From NCBI RefSeq assembly GCF_019801465.1, contig NZ_JAHVJA010000003.1, forward strand, positions 248,001-312,000: a DNA stretch of 64,000 bases. The letters are read 5' to 3'. The stretch is from Leisingera daeponensis (lineage in GTDB: Bacteria; Pseudomonadota; Alphaproteobacteria; Rhodobacterales; Rhodobacteraceae). The notes below the pieces were generated by a model that saw only the letters and a program-made list of their open reading frames with translations, did no database searches and had not been told where the DNA came from. The position numbers and the translations under genes were made by a program. Shown in pieces: positions 7,664 to 16,639 of the stretch (positions within the stretch are counted from its first letter, which is position 1; each line of letters begins with the position of its first letter).

Positions 7664-9604
7664 GCCCATCAGCTCTTTTGAAAATGGGACCGGCAACGGT
7701 TTCTTGCCCAGCCGCGCCCGGTAAACGGGCAGGCTTTCTGTCACGCGCATCACGTAGTTGCGGGTCTCGTTAAACGGGATGTGCTCGATCCAGTCGACGA
7801 TGTCCGGATCGCCGTCACGCGGGTCGCCATAGCGCTCCATCCAGGCAATGGGGCGGTGGGGGCCCGCATTGTAGCCAGCCGACATCATCACCACGTTGCC
7901 GCGGAACTTGCCCGCCAGACCTGCCAGATAGCTGGCCCCCAGTTTGGCGTTGTAGTCCCACTCTGCCGTCAGGCGGGAGGTCTTGTGGTTTGCCAGTATG
8001 CCCAGTTCCGTGGCGACCAGTTCGGCCGTTGCAGGCATCACCTGCATCAGTCCGCGCGCACCGGCGTGGCTGATGACCGCGGGATCGAACTCGCTTTCGC
8101 GCCGGGCAATCGCCAGTGTCATTTCCTCTGCCATCGGCAGCTGATGCTTGGCGACCGGGTGCAGCGGGTAATAGGCGCCTTCCAGCTCCACCCCGCCGCG
8201 GGCAGCGCGTTTGGAAATCATCACCGCCAGATGCGGTTCGTTCAACTCCACCGCCATCTGCCCCAGCTGGCGTGCCTGCACTGGCGGCAGCGTCTCTACC
8301 AGATGAGTCAGAAAGCGCTCGGCCAGAGCCATGTCGCCTGCCTTCAGGAGCATCAGCCCGGCCTCAGTCACCGAACTTTGCATGAACGCTGCCTTGCGCC
8401 AGTCCGGCAGCGGTGCGGGTTTCACCAATGCCGGATCAAAAGGGCGTCCCAGTTTCTCAGCTGCCAGAAGCCCGTAGAACGACGTCTGGTATTCCGCACC
8501 GCTGGCATAGGCCTCATGCGCTTTGTCGGCTTCGCCCATAGCGGCATAGGCCCGGCCCAGCCAATAGCCGCCTCTGCCGATGGAAATCGGGGTCGCTACA
8601 GAGGCGATGAAGCGTTTGAAATGGACTGTGGCCAGCTCAGGGTCGCGCAGTTTTTGCAAAGCGATGTAACCTGCCAGCCATTCACTGTCTGAATAGCCAT
8701 AGCCGTCCTCGGGCGTGGAAAAGTGATAGGCCGCCAGCTGATAGGCGCGCTCGTGATCGCCGTCGCGCATCAGCTGGCGGGCCAGGTCGCTGCGGCGGCG
8801 CAGCCATTTTCCGGGTTCCCCCAGCTTTTCGGCGCTGGTGCTGCGGTCCATCAGCATGGCGATGGCGCTGTCCTGCAGCCGCTTGCGGTCGCGCCAGGCA
8901 AAGCGGTCATAGGCGAGCCCAGCTGCGTCTTTCAGGTTCGCGGGAACAGCCTCGATCCTGGCGTCCACACCAGGGGCGGTTTCCTGCAGGGCGATGCGGG
9001 CCTCTGCCAGTTTGCGCGGGCCTTCCGGCACCAGCGGCAGCATCCGCTTGGAGCTGACCAAATGCTCGTCCCACAGCAACCGGTCCAGACGCGCGGAGTG
9101 ATGCGGCTTCAGAATATCAGCGAAATCGCGCAAGTAAGCAGCCTGAATGGCAGTGCCCATCGCCATAGTACGCCAGGCCAGTACAATTTCCGCCTCGCCG
9201 TCACCGCGGCGCCCGTCCGCAATCAGCGCCTTGCCCAGGCTCAGTGCGCCCTCGGCGGTTTGAGGCCGCTCCTTGGCATAGAAGGTGAGAATGGTTTCAC
9301 GCCCGGTGGCGGCGATGGCGTCTTCGTTCTGGCGGCGCAGGTAATCCAGCCCTGGCCAATCCGGACGCCGCTGCAGAAAGGCCATCACGTCCCCGGCAGA
9401 ACCCAGCCCCGCACGAAGCCGGTGCCATTCGATGATATCGCGTGCCACGCTGTGCTGGTTGCCCGCTTCGCGTGCTGCCTCTTCCCATTTCTCAGCCCGC
9501 ATAAGATCAAGCGCAGTACTCAGCTCGCGCGCTTGGGCGGGCGCCCCGGGCAGGGACGCCGCAATCAGCAGAATAAGGGCCAGGATGCGTGTCATCTCTT
9601 GCAT
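7637..9604 (-). CDS. Periplasmic soluble lytic murein transglycosylase (Slt70-type)
   Basis: The 655-residue protein carries a signal peptide (LALILLIAASLPGAPAQA, cleavage near residue 25). A long alpha-helical superhelical region with repeats follows to about 480, then a C-terminal SLT domain. The catalytic glutamate is E503 in RRESEFDP, followed by GARGLMQVMPAT and the later AGYNAGP. It cleaves peptidoglycan between MurNAc and GlcNAc with formation of 1,6-anhydroMurNAc. ATG 9604 has GGA 4 bases upstream; ATG 9595 is an alternative that would give an equally good signal peptide. Confidence 0.93.
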   Translation of the reverse strand: MQEMTRILALILLIAASLPGAPAQARELSTALDLMRAEKWEEAAREAGNQHSVARDIIEWHRLRAGLGSAGDVMAFLQRRPDWPGLDYLRRQNEDAIAATGRETILTFYAKERPQTAEGALSLGKALIADGRRGDGEAEIVLAWRTMAMGTAIQAAYLRDFADILKPHHSARLDRLLWDEHLVSSKRMLPLVPEGPRKLAEARIALQETAPGVDARIEAVPANLKDAAGLAYDRFAWRDRKRLQDSAIAMLMDRSTSAEKLGEPGKWLRRRSDLARQLMRDGDHERAYQLAAYHFSTPEDGYGYSDSEWLAGYIALQKLRDPELATVHFKRFIASVATPISIGRGGYWLGRAYAAMGEADKAHEAYASGAEYQTSFYGLLAAEKLGRPFDPALVKPAPLPDWRKAAFMQSSVTEAGLMLLKAGDMALAERFLTHLVETLPPVQARQLGQMAVELNEPHLAVMISKRAARGGVELEGAYYPLHPVAKHQLPMAEEMTLAIARRESEFDPAVISHAGARGLMQVMPATAELVATELGILANHKTSRLTAEWDYNAKLGASYLAGLAGKFRGNVVMMSAGYNAGPHRPIAWMERYGDPRDGDPDIVDWIEHIPFNETRNYVMRVTESLPVYRARLGKKPLPVPFSKELMGSTLHAFAP

Positions 9605-9734
9605 TTTCCAACAGTCCGGGGATAGAGGCTTGAACGTTACTCATTGGCGTGCCGGTATCAACACAATTCACTGGCATTCCGTATCTTGACGGCGGCGGAT
9701 TGCCGCCTGCACCTGCAGCGAAGGGAGCGTGCCC

Positions 9735-10607
9735 ATGTTCAAAGGCTCTATGCCAGCACTCGTTACCCCGTTTTCGAACGGCGAGCTGGATCTGGATGCG
9801 CTCAAACGTCTGGTGGAATGGCAGATTGCCGAAGGCTCCACCGGTCTGGTGCCCGTCGGCACCACCGGCGAAAGCCCGACTCTGTCTCATGAAGAACACG
9901 AGCTGGTCATCGCGGAAACGGTCAAGGCAGCGGCCGGCCGGGTGCCGGTGATCGCGGGCGCAGGCTCCAACAACACCGTCGAGATGATTCGATTCGTCGA
10001 ATTCGCCAAGAAGGTCGGTGCCGATGCGGCGCTGGTTGTGACCCCCTATTACAACAAGCCGACCCAGCGCGGCATGGTGCAGCACTTCCAGGCTGCTCAT
10101 GACTGCGCCGAGATCCCGATCATCATCTACAACATTCCCGGCCGTTCAGTTGTCGACATGACACCTGCAACCATGGGCGAGCTGGCCAAGCTGCCGCGCA
10201 TCATCGGGGTGAAGGACGCCACCGGCGATCTGGCCCGGGTCAGCCAGCAGCGCGCCGCCTGCGGCAAGGATTTCGTGCAGCTGTCCGGCGAGGATGCAAC
10301 CGCGCTGGGCTTCAATGCCCACGGCGGTGTCGGCTGCATCTCGGTGACTGCAAACGTTGCCCCGAAGCTCTGCGCCGAATTCCAGGCTGCCACTTTGGAA
10401 GGCGATTACGCCAAGGCGCTGGAATATCAGGACCGGCTGATGCCGCTGCATGAAGCCATCTTCATCGAGCCCGGCCTCGCAGGCGCCAAGTACGGCCTGT
10501 CGAAGCTCGGCATGTGCAACGAAGAGGTCCGCTCGCCGCTGACCACGCTGGAAGACAGCACCAAGGCTGCGATCGACGCAGCGATGCTGCACGCGGGTCT
10601 GCTGTAA
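9735..10607 (+). CDS. dapA: 4-hydroxy-tetrahydrodipicolinate synthase
   Basis: This enzyme condenses pyruvate with aspartate semialdehyde in the lysine/diaminopimelate pathway. The 290-residue protein shows [11 protein letters not shown] (about 41-51), the catalytic tyrosine Y132 in IYNIPGR, and the Schiff-base lysine K160 in GVKDATGD. An upstream in-frame GTG at 9729 exists, but AAGGGAG (9721-9727) ends one base before it and 7 bases before ATG 9735, so the ATG is the better start. With this start the catalytic numbering falls one residue below E. coli DapA. It is monocistronic with a terminator shortly after the stop. Confidence 0.96.
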   Translation: MFKGSMPALVTPFSNGELDLDALKRLVEWQIAEGSTGLVPVGTTGESPTLSHEEHELVIAETVKAAAGRVPVIAGAGSNNTVEMIRFVEFAKKVGADAALVVTPYYNKPTQRGMVQHFQAAHDCAEIPIIIYNIPGRSVVDMTPATMGELAKLPRIIGVKDATGDLARVSQQRAACGKDFVQLSGEDATALGFNAHGGVGCISVTANVAPKLCAEFQAATLEGDYAKALEYQDRLMPLHEAIFIEPGLAGAKYGLSKLGMCNEEVRSPLTTLEDSTKAAIDAAMLHAGLL

Positions 10608-10634
10608 ACATCTTCGACAGCTAAAAAAATCAGG

Positions 10635-10662
10635 GGCGGTTCCGGTGCGGAGCCGCCTTTTT
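10635..10662 (+). terminator. Rho-independent terminator of dapA
   Basis: A 10-base stem GGCGGTTCCG / CGGAGCCGCC (one G-U pair) with a 3-base loop is followed by TTTTT. It ends where the convergent sigma factor gene ends, so it may serve both directions. Confidence 0.8.
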
Positions 10663-11570
10663 CAGTTCCGGCTTGAAAGAGAACCGCCCTGCTGCAGCGC
10701 CTTGGCCAGGTGCCGGGTCTTGTCCGGATTGCGGGTCACATAGATCCGCGTGATCCGGCCCGATGTGATTTCGAGCGAGGTAGCCTGAAGGATGCCATCC
10801 TCTGCCAGGTTCAGAACTGCCGGCAGGCCGTTCAGCCTGCAAAACCGCCACGGGAGCGGAGCGGAGCTGCCGAACTTGCGGGCTACACCCTCCAGAAGCC
10901 GCAGCACTTTCTCCCGCCCGTAAATCGGGTTGAGGGCTGCCATCGCCTTGCCGCCGCCATCCGAAATCAGCTGGACATCCCGGGCAAGAAGCCGGGTCAG
11001 CGCTGCTGTGTCGCCGGTCCTGGACGCGCGGAAAAAGGCTTCGGTCAGATCCTGTCCCTGACGCGGATCGGCAGGCGGCTGGGACCGCAGCCTCTGCACC
11101 TTACGGCGGGCGCGCGCTGCCAGTTGCCGGCAGGCGTCAGGCGACCGGTTCAGCGCGGCAGAGATGTCGTCATAGGAGCTGTCGAAGATGTCATGCAGCA
11201 GAAAGGCGGCACGTTCCAGGGGCGACAGTGCTTCCAGCGCAAGCAGCAGGGCAACCGAGACGTCGTGGTCCAGTTTTTCGGTCGCGTCCTCGGTCAGCAG
11301 CGGCTCCGGCAGCCATTCTCCGGTATATGTCTCGCGCCGGGCACGGGCTGATTTCAGCTGGTCCAGGCACAGCCGGGTGGTGATCCGCATCAAATATCCG
11401 GCCGGATCTTGCACCTGCGCTTGCGGTGCCGCCTGCCAGCGCAGGTAAGCATCCTGCAGGATGTCTTCCGCATCGCTGACAGTGCCCAGCATGCGATAGG
11501 CGGCCGCAAACAATCGCGGCCGCGTCGCCAGGAACTCATCGGTTCCCTCACTTTGCTGCTGAGCTGTCAC
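10662..11570 (-). CDS. sigJ: ECF41-type sigma factor with C-terminal SnoaL-like regulatory domain
   Basis: The 302-residue protein has ECF sigma regions 2 (about 12-80, with DAEDILQDAYLRW) and 4 (about 105-165, SYDDISAALNRSPDACRQL), then a SnoaL/NTF2-like domain (about 175-290). The C-terminal RNPDK at about 280-284 matches the NPDKL-type motif used to define ECF41 sigma factors, which lack a classical anti-sigma factor and are controlled by this fused domain. It starts with GTG, overlapping the stop of the upstream carboxymuconolactone decarboxylase-like gene by 4 bases. Such a gene is the typical ECF41 partner. GAGGAGG lies about 10 bases before the start. Confidence 0.92.
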   Translation of the reverse strand: MTAQQQSEGTDEFLATRPRLFAAAYRMLGTVSDAEDILQDAYLRWQAAPQAQVQDPAGYLMRITTRLCLDQLKSARARRETYTGEWLPEPLLTEDATEKLDHDVSVALLLALEALSPLERAAFLLHDIFDSSYDDISAALNRSPDACRQLAARARRKVQRLRSQPPADPRQGQDLTEAFFRASRTGDTAALTRLLARDVQLISDGGGKAMAALNPIYGREKVLRLLEGVARKFGSSAPLPWRFCRLNGLPAVLNLAEDGILQATSLEITSGRITRIYVTRNPDKTRHLAKALQQGGSLSSRN

Positions 11571-12028
11571 GCGGCGTTGGCCTCCTCAGCGGCAGGATGC
11601 GGGGTGCGAAAGCCGATTGCAATGCGGTTCCAGGCGTTGATGGCGCTGATCAGAAGCGTCAGCAGCACTTGCTCGCGCGGCGCAAAGACATGCGCGACGG
11701 ATTCATAGTCCGCATCCGGAGCAGCGGTGCCTTCGATCCGCGTCAGCGCCTCCGTCCAAGCCAGTGCCGCCCGCTCGCGGTCCGAGTAGAGCGAGGACTC
11801 GCGCCAGGCATTCAGCAGCTGCATCCGGTGTTCGCTTTCGCCATGAGCGCGCAGGTCTTGGCTGTGCATGTGGATGCAGAAGGCGCAGCCGTTGATCTGC
11901 GAGGCACGCAATTTGACCAGCTCCACCAGGCTGTGCTCAAGAGTGCTGTCCTTGAACAGCTTTTCCTGGTCAATCATCGGCTGAAACAGGTCTGGGGCGA
12001 TAGCGAAATAGTCAAGGCGTTGGGTCAT
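11567..12028 (-). CDS. Carboxymuconolactone decarboxylase / AhpD-like protein, ECF41 partner
   Basis: A 153-residue AhpD-fold protein with the redox motif CAFC (residues about 48-51, in NGCAFCIHMHSQDLRAHG). Proteins of this subgroup are usually annotated as alkylhydroperoxidases and may reduce peroxides or other small molecules; the real substrate is unknown. It is the first gene of a two-gene operon with the ECF41 sigma factor and is preceded by an exact ECF41-type promoter, so it is probably the main target of that sigma factor. AAGGA lies 8 bases before the ATG. Confidence 0.9.
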   Translation of the reverse strand: MTQRLDYFAIAPDLFQPMIDQEKLFKDSTLEHSLVELVKLRASQINGCAFCIHMHSQDLRAHGESEHRMQLLNAWRESSLYSDRERAALAWTEALTRIEGTAAPDADYESVAHVFAPREQVLLTLLISAINAWNRIAIGFRTPHPAAEEANAA

Positions 12029-12061
12029 TCGTCAGTTCCTTTCTGGTAGCTTCAGGAACAG

Positions 12062-12088
12062 GACGAGGCAGCCTTGCGGTTTGTGACA
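12062..12088 (-). promoter_or_regulatory. ECF41-type promoter of the decarboxylase-sigma operon
   Basis: Reading the minus strand, TGTCACA (12088-12082) is followed after exactly 16 bases by CGTC (12065-12062), 33 bases before the start codon. This matches the ECF41 target consensus TGTCACA-N16-CGTC as I remember it, and implies autoregulation. Confidence 0.8.
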
Positions 12089-12108
12089 TGGCTGGCAAAA
12101 AAACTGGG

Positions 12109-12136
12109 AAAAACGGGGCGCCGCATTGGGCGCCCC
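12109..12136 (-). terminator. Rho-independent terminator of the soe/taurine operon
   Basis: On the minus strand GGGGCGCC and GGCGCCCC form a perfect 8-base stem around CAATGC, followed by GTTTTT. It begins 9 bases after the soeC stop and separates the taurine/sulfite operon from the ECF41 promoter. Confidence 0.88.
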
Positions 12137-12144
12137 GGGAAATT

Positions 12145-13032
12145 TCAGCGTTTGCCGTAGTAAAGGCCGACCACATGTTCGGCCTGAGCAAAGAACAGCC
12201 AGCGCGAGGCGGCAACGCCCGCCAGGTGCGATAGCACCGCGAGAGCGGCAAACACGTGCTTTATCACAAAACCCTGAACCGGGGTCAGGATCAGCAGCAG
12301 CGGCAAGGCGAAGCCAAGGGTGAAGGCAATCATCCGCAGCTTCTGCGCGTGTTTGCGGCCGACCAGATGCACGAATTCGCGCAATAGGTAGTTCGACCCT
12401 GTGTGCGGCGGCTCGAATGCGCGCACGGCACCGCGATCCCCGAGGCCAGTGGCCGTGCCCAGGTTGGTGCCGGATCTCTCCAGCGCCTTGTCGCCCTTGG
12501 CCCAATAGGCCAGCTGAAGCGCACCGGCGATGGCCAGCAGCCAAGGCGCGACGCTTTCGGCTCCGGCCAGCAGCGCGCCGCCCGCCAGGCTGAAGGCGAG
12601 GAACATTGCCGGTGTCAGTGCCATGTTCCAGCGCGGAACGGTCTTGAGCTGGGTGTAGATCATGGACGTCGTGAAGACAGTAGCGAGGCTCAATGCTGCG
12701 CCGATCCAGCCCAGCAAGGTCCAATCGCTGTCCAGGAACACGGCGCCAAGCGCGTAGAGCCCCATGATGATCAGCGCGGCAACGGCACAGACGCCCTCGC
12801 GGCTGAGCCAGCTGGTTTTCCACTGGGTGAAGGCGCGCCATGCACGTTCGGGGCGGCCGAGGTGGAAGGTGGATGCCAGAAGGCCGCCGCAGGCAAGGCC
12901 ATAGGCGATGGCATAGAACACAAAGGCCACGGTGCCGGTTGCCGCAGGCTGACCGAGGCCCAGGAAGAACAGCAGACCGAAGCCCAAACCTGACAGAGTA
13001 GTGAAAATGATGACGGATGGTGCCGGATGCAT
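12145..13032 (-). CDS. soeC: Sulfite dehydrogenase membrane anchor subunit SoeC (DmsC-like)
   Basis: A 295-residue, strongly hydrophobic protein with about eight membrane segments, related to the DmsC anchor of DMSO reductase. In SoeABC enzymes it anchors the cytoplasmic A and B subunits and passes electrons from sulfite oxidation to the quinone pool. It is the last gene of the operon; its ATG overlaps the soeB stop (TGATG), and GGAGGAG lies 7 bases upstream. Assignment to Soe rather than to a DMSO or thiosulfate enzyme rests on the taurine genes directly upstream, which produce sulfite. Confidence 0.87.
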   Translation of the reverse strand: MHPAPSVIIFTTLSGLGFGLLFFLGLGQPAATGTVAFVFYAIAYGLACGGLLASTFHLGRPERAWRAFTQWKTSWLSREGVCAVAALIIMGLYALGAVFLDSDWTLLGWIGAALSLATVFTTSMIYTQLKTVPRWNMALTPAMFLAFSLAGGALLAGAESVAPWLLAIAGALQLAYWAKGDKALERSGTNLGTATGLGDRGAVRAFEPPHTGSNYLLREFVHLVGRKHAQKLRMIAFTLGFALPLLLILTPVQGFVIKHVFAALAVLSHLAGVAASRWLFFAQAEHVVGLYYGKR

Positions 13033-13796
13033 CAGTTCGCTCCTCCCGGAAGTTTATCGAGAGCTTTGTCGAGCCAGCCCATGAAACCCTGCGGCTCTTC
13101 GGCCACCGGCGCCAACAGAGGCGCGAGGATGTCGATTTCCTCTTCGATGGTGTCCTTGGGGCGGGGCGGGAGGTACTTGTTCACTGGTTTGGTGCCCATC
13201 TCCGGCATCAAGTCCATGCCGCCACGCTCTGCCACCAGTTGGGAAACATCGCTGTCCGGGTCGCCCAGATCGCCGAAATGCCGTGCGCCCGCAGGGCAAG
13301 TCCGCACGCAGGAGGGAATGCGGTCCACCTCCGGCAGGTTCTCATTATAGATCCGGTCTACGCAAAGGGTGCATTTCTTCATCACGCCCTCGGCCAGGTC
13401 CAGCTCCCTGGCTCCGTAGGGGCAAGACCAAGCGCAGAGACCGCAGCCGATGCAGTGGTCCTCGTTCACCAGAACGATGCCATCCTCGGCACGCTTATAG
13501 CTGGCGCCGGTGGGGCAGACAGTGACGCAAGGAGCATCCTCGCAATGCAGGCACGACTTGGGAAAATGGATCAGCTGGGCGTGGCCTTCCGCCGGCTGAA
13601 CCTCGTAGGAATGCACCCGGTTCAGGAAGGTGCCCGAGGGATCGCCGCCATAGGGGTTCTGATCCGACAGCGGCGCGCCGTAGTTTTCCGTGTTCCAGCC
13701 TTTGCAGGAGATCACGCAGGCATGGCAGCCGACGCAAGTGTCCAGGTCAATGACCAGACCCATCTTTCGCTCTGTGGCGTTGGGGAGCTCGGTCAT
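13032..13796 (-). CDS. soeB: Sulfite dehydrogenase iron-sulfur subunit SoeB
   Basis: The 254-residue protein has the DmsB-type set of four cysteine clusters. Examples are CVGCHACVISCK (about 21-32), CLHCEDAPCVTVCP (about 80-93), CIGCGLCAWSCP (about 113-124) and CTLCVDR with CVRTCP after it. They would hold four 4Fe-4S centres wiring the molybdenum subunit to SoeC. No signal peptide is present, consistent with a cytoplasmic enzyme. The frame is open to 13964, but family similarity starts at the ATG at 13796, which overlaps the soeA stop by 4 bases (ATGA). Confidence 0.9.
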   Translation of the reverse strand: MTELPNATERKMGLVIDLDTCVGCHACVISCKGWNTENYGAPLSDQNPYGGDPSGTFLNRVHSYEVQPAEGHAQLIHFPKSCLHCEDAPCVTVCPTGASYKRAEDGIVLVNEDHCIGCGLCAWSCPYGARELDLAEGVMKKCTLCVDRIYNENLPEVDRIPSCVRTCPAGARHFGDLGDPDSDVSQLVAERGGMDLMPEMGTKPVNKYLPPRPKDTIEEEIDILAPLLAPVAEEPQGFMGWLDKALDKLPGGAN

Positions 13797-16615
13797 TTGC
13801 CTACTTTCCACTTCAGTTCTTTCGGGCCGGTGCCGACCGGGGATTCCTGCGCCGGGAAGGCCGGTTTGCTTTCCTGCATGTCTCCCGGAGCAGCGGCCTT
13901 TTCGATTTTGACCTTCAGATCGAACCAAGCGGCCTGGCCGGTGATCGGGTCCGAGTTGGCCCACCGCATGCCATCGCCCTTGGGCGGAAGAAGTTCGTGG
14001 ATCAGGTGATTGAGCAGGAAGCCCTTAGTGGCCTCGGGCGCATCCTCCTCCAGTGCCCAGGCGCCCTTACGCTTGCCGATGGCGTTCCAGGTCCAGACGG
14101 TGTTGTCGTTGAGCGCGGCCATCTCCATCACCGGCACGGTGATTTCGCCGTGCGGTGAGGTGACCTTCGCCCAGTCGCCGTCCTGCAGCCCGTGCTCGCG
14201 CATCAGCTTGGTTGGCACATACATGGGATTGCGGCCGTGCAGCTGCCGCAGCCAGGCGTTCTGGGTGCCCCAGGAGTGGTACATCGCCATCGGGCGCTGG
14301 GTCAGTGCGTTGACGGTAAAGCCTTCGTTGCCCTGCTGGTCGGTCTCGTACCAAATCGGCAGCGGGTCCATCACGTCCTTGACCCGCTGGCGCAGGTGTT
14401 CGGGCGGCTGGCGCTCGCCATGGCCTTCGGCAGCCAGCTGGAACTTGCGCATCGGTTCGACGTAGAGCTGGAACAGATAGGGTTGCGGGCTGTCGTAGAT
14501 GCCCATGCCCACCGCCCAGTCCTGGTAAGCGGCGTTCCAGGGTTTGTAATAGTCCGCGCCTTCCGGGATGTGGGCGACGTAGAATCCGCCGTTTTCGATG
14601 TATTTGTTCAGCTGATCCGGGTTCACCTCGCCCCGGCCTTCCTTGTCGCCGTTTTCACCGCGAAAGCCTGCCAGCGGGCCGATGCCCGGCTTGCGCTCGT
14701 GGTTGACGATGTAGTCGGCGTAATCCTTCCACTTGGGGCTGCCGTCATCGTTGGTGAAGCCCGGCAGGCTCATTCGGTTGGCCAGTTCGATCAGCACGGA
14801 CTGGAAGCCGCGCACATCGCGGTCGGGCTCGATCACCGGCCAGCGGATCGCATCGGCCGCCGCATCCGCCTCGCAGATCGGACGGTCCAGCAGCGAAATG
14901 CAATCATGCCGCTCCAGATAGGTGGTGTCAGGCAGGATCAGATCGGCATAGGCCACCATCTCCGACGAATAGGCATCGGAATAGATGATATGCGGGATCA
15001 TGTAACCGCCGCCGTCGTTGCGGGCGCTCAGCATCTCCATCACGCCCTTGGTGTTCATCGAGGAGTTCCACGACATGTTGGCCATGTACATGAACAGGGT
15101 GTCGATCTTGTACGGATCGCCTGCATAGGCGTTGGAGATCACCATATGCATCAGCCCATGCGCCGACATCGGGTTCTCCCAGGTGAACGCCTTGTCGATG
15201 CGCTGGGGCTTGCCGTTTTCGTCCAGCAGCAGATCCTCGGGGCCGCGCGGGAAGCCGAGGTGCGGGCCATCCAGCGGACGGCCGGGGCGGCGGTCGCCGT
15301 GCGGGGTGGGGTGGGCCTCGATGGGTTTGGGGTAGGGCGGCTTGAAGCGGAAGCCGCCGGGTACCTCGACGGTGCCCAGGAGGATCTGCAGCACATGCAG
15401 CGCGCGGCAGGTCTGGAAGCCGTTGGCGTGCGCCGACACCCCGCGCATCGCGTGCATCGACACCGGGCGGCCGGTCATCTTGCTGTGTGTCTCGCCGCGG
15501 AAATCGGTCCATTCGACGTTCAGCTCGAACGCCTCGTCAAAGGCAACGCGGGCCAGCTCGCCGGCAATGGCGCGGATCCGCTTGGCCGGGATGCCGCATT
15601 TGTCCGCAATGGCCTCGGGCGCGTAGTCCGGCGACAGGTAGCGTTCTGCCATCAGGTGGAAGACCGGCCGGTGGGTTACGCCGTCCTTCTCGTAAACGGC
15701 TGTCAGGTCCGGGCGCACACCGGGCTGGTCGAAGGGTGTGAGCTCGCCGGTGTTACGGTCGATCACCAGCATTTTGCCGGCGTCATCGCGCAGGAACAGG
15801 CCGTTTTCCGGGCCTTTGGAGGCGTTGATCAGCACCGGCGCGTTGGTGTAGCGGCTAAGGTAGTCGAGGTCGATCTTGCCTGCCTTCATCAGCACATGGA
15901 TCAGCGACAGGATGAACAGCCCGTCTGTGCCTGGGGTGATGCCGACCCAGTCATCCGCCACCGCGTTATAGCCGGAGCGGATCGGGTTCACGCCGATCAC
16001 CCGCGCGCCGCGCTTCTTGATCTTGCCGATGCCCATCTTGATCGGGTTGGAGTCATGGTCCTCGGCCACGCCGAACAGCATGAACAGCTTGGTGTGCTCC
16101 CAGTCGGGCTGGCCGAATTCCCAGAACGCGCCGCCCATCGTGTAGATCCCGGCAGTCGCCATGTTGACCGAGCAGAAGCCGCCGTGCGCGGCGTAGTTCG
16201 GAGTGCCGAAATTCTGCGCCCAGAAGCTGGTGAAGCTCTGGCTCTGGTCGCGCCCGGTGAAAAAGGCCAGTTTTTGCGGCGCGGTTTCGTGCAGCTCGTT
16301 CAGCCAGCCGACGGCGGTGCTGATCGCCTCGTCCCAGGAAATCTCCCGGAAATCGCCCGACCCGCGCGGCCCAACCCGCTTGAGCGGGGCGCGCAGCCGC
16401 GAAGGCGCGTTCACCTGCATGATCCCCGCAGACCCCTTGGCGCAGAGCACGCCCTTGTTCACCGGATGGTCGCGGTTGCCTTCGATATAGGCGACCTTGC
16501 TGTCCTTCATGTGAACATTGATGCCGCAGCGGCAGGCGCACATGTAGCAGGTGGTTTTCCGCACCTCGTCGGATACAGGGGGGGACGTGTCCACCCGGGG
16601 TTGCTGGAATGTCAT
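13793..16615 (-). CDS. soeA: Sulfite dehydrogenase catalytic molybdopterin subunit SoeA
   Basis: A 940-residue DMSO-reductase-family oxidoreductase. A 4Fe-4S site is formed by C23, C26, C30 and C58 (CYMCACRC ... GVLCAKG). The molybdopterin domains follow, with the dinucleotide-binding domain at about 740-900. There is no twin-arginine signal, so the enzyme is cytoplasmic, as known for SoeABC. It oxidises sulfite to sulfate directly. Placement downstream of xsc, tauE, pta and a YeiH gene is the arrangement seen for sulfonate-degrading roseobacters. Formate dehydrogenase or thiosulfate reductase are less likely given that context. AGGGAGG is 5 bases before the ATG. Confidence 0.9.
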   Translation of the reverse strand: MTFQQPRVDTSPPVSDEVRKTTCYMCACRCGINVHMKDSKVAYIEGNRDHPVNKGVLCAKGSAGIMQVNAPSRLRAPLKRVGPRGSGDFREISWDEAISTAVGWLNELHETAPQKLAFFTGRDQSQSFTSFWAQNFGTPNYAAHGGFCSVNMATAGIYTMGGAFWEFGQPDWEHTKLFMLFGVAEDHDSNPIKMGIGKIKKRGARVIGVNPIRSGYNAVADDWVGITPGTDGLFILSLIHVLMKAGKIDLDYLSRYTNAPVLINASKGPENGLFLRDDAGKMLVIDRNTGELTPFDQPGVRPDLTAVYEKDGVTHRPVFHLMAERYLSPDYAPEAIADKCGIPAKRIRAIAGELARVAFDEAFELNVEWTDFRGETHSKMTGRPVSMHAMRGVSAHANGFQTCRALHVLQILLGTVEVPGGFRFKPPYPKPIEAHPTPHGDRRPGRPLDGPHLGFPRGPEDLLLDENGKPQRIDKAFTWENPMSAHGLMHMVISNAYAGDPYKIDTLFMYMANMSWNSSMNTKGVMEMLSARNDGGGYMIPHIIYSDAYSSEMVAYADLILPDTTYLERHDCISLLDRPICEADAAADAIRWPVIEPDRDVRGFQSVLIELANRMSLPGFTNDDGSPKWKDYADYIVNHERKPGIGPLAGFRGENGDKEGRGEVNPDQLNKYIENGGFYVAHIPEGADYYKPWNAAYQDWAVGMGIYDSPQPYLFQLYVEPMRKFQLAAEGHGERQPPEHLRQRVKDVMDPLPIWYETDQQGNEGFTVNALTQRPMAMYHSWGTQNAWLRQLHGRNPMYVPTKLMREHGLQDGDWAKVTSPHGEITVPVMEMAALNDNTVWTWNAIGKRKGAWALEEDAPEATKGFLLNHLIHELLPPKGDGMRWANSDPITGQAAWFDLKVKIEKAAAPGDMQESKPAFPAQESPVGTGPKELKWKVGK

Positions 16616-16639
16616 CTGGCCTCCCTTCTGGTCTCCCGA

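Noticed and set aside
13793-16615. SoeA read as formate dehydrogenase, thiosulfate reductase or DMSO reductase
   Set aside because: No twin-arginine signal is present, and the gene is the tail of a taurine/sulfite operon with a DmsC-like anchor. Sulfite dehydrogenase fits better, though the subfamily was not verified by search.
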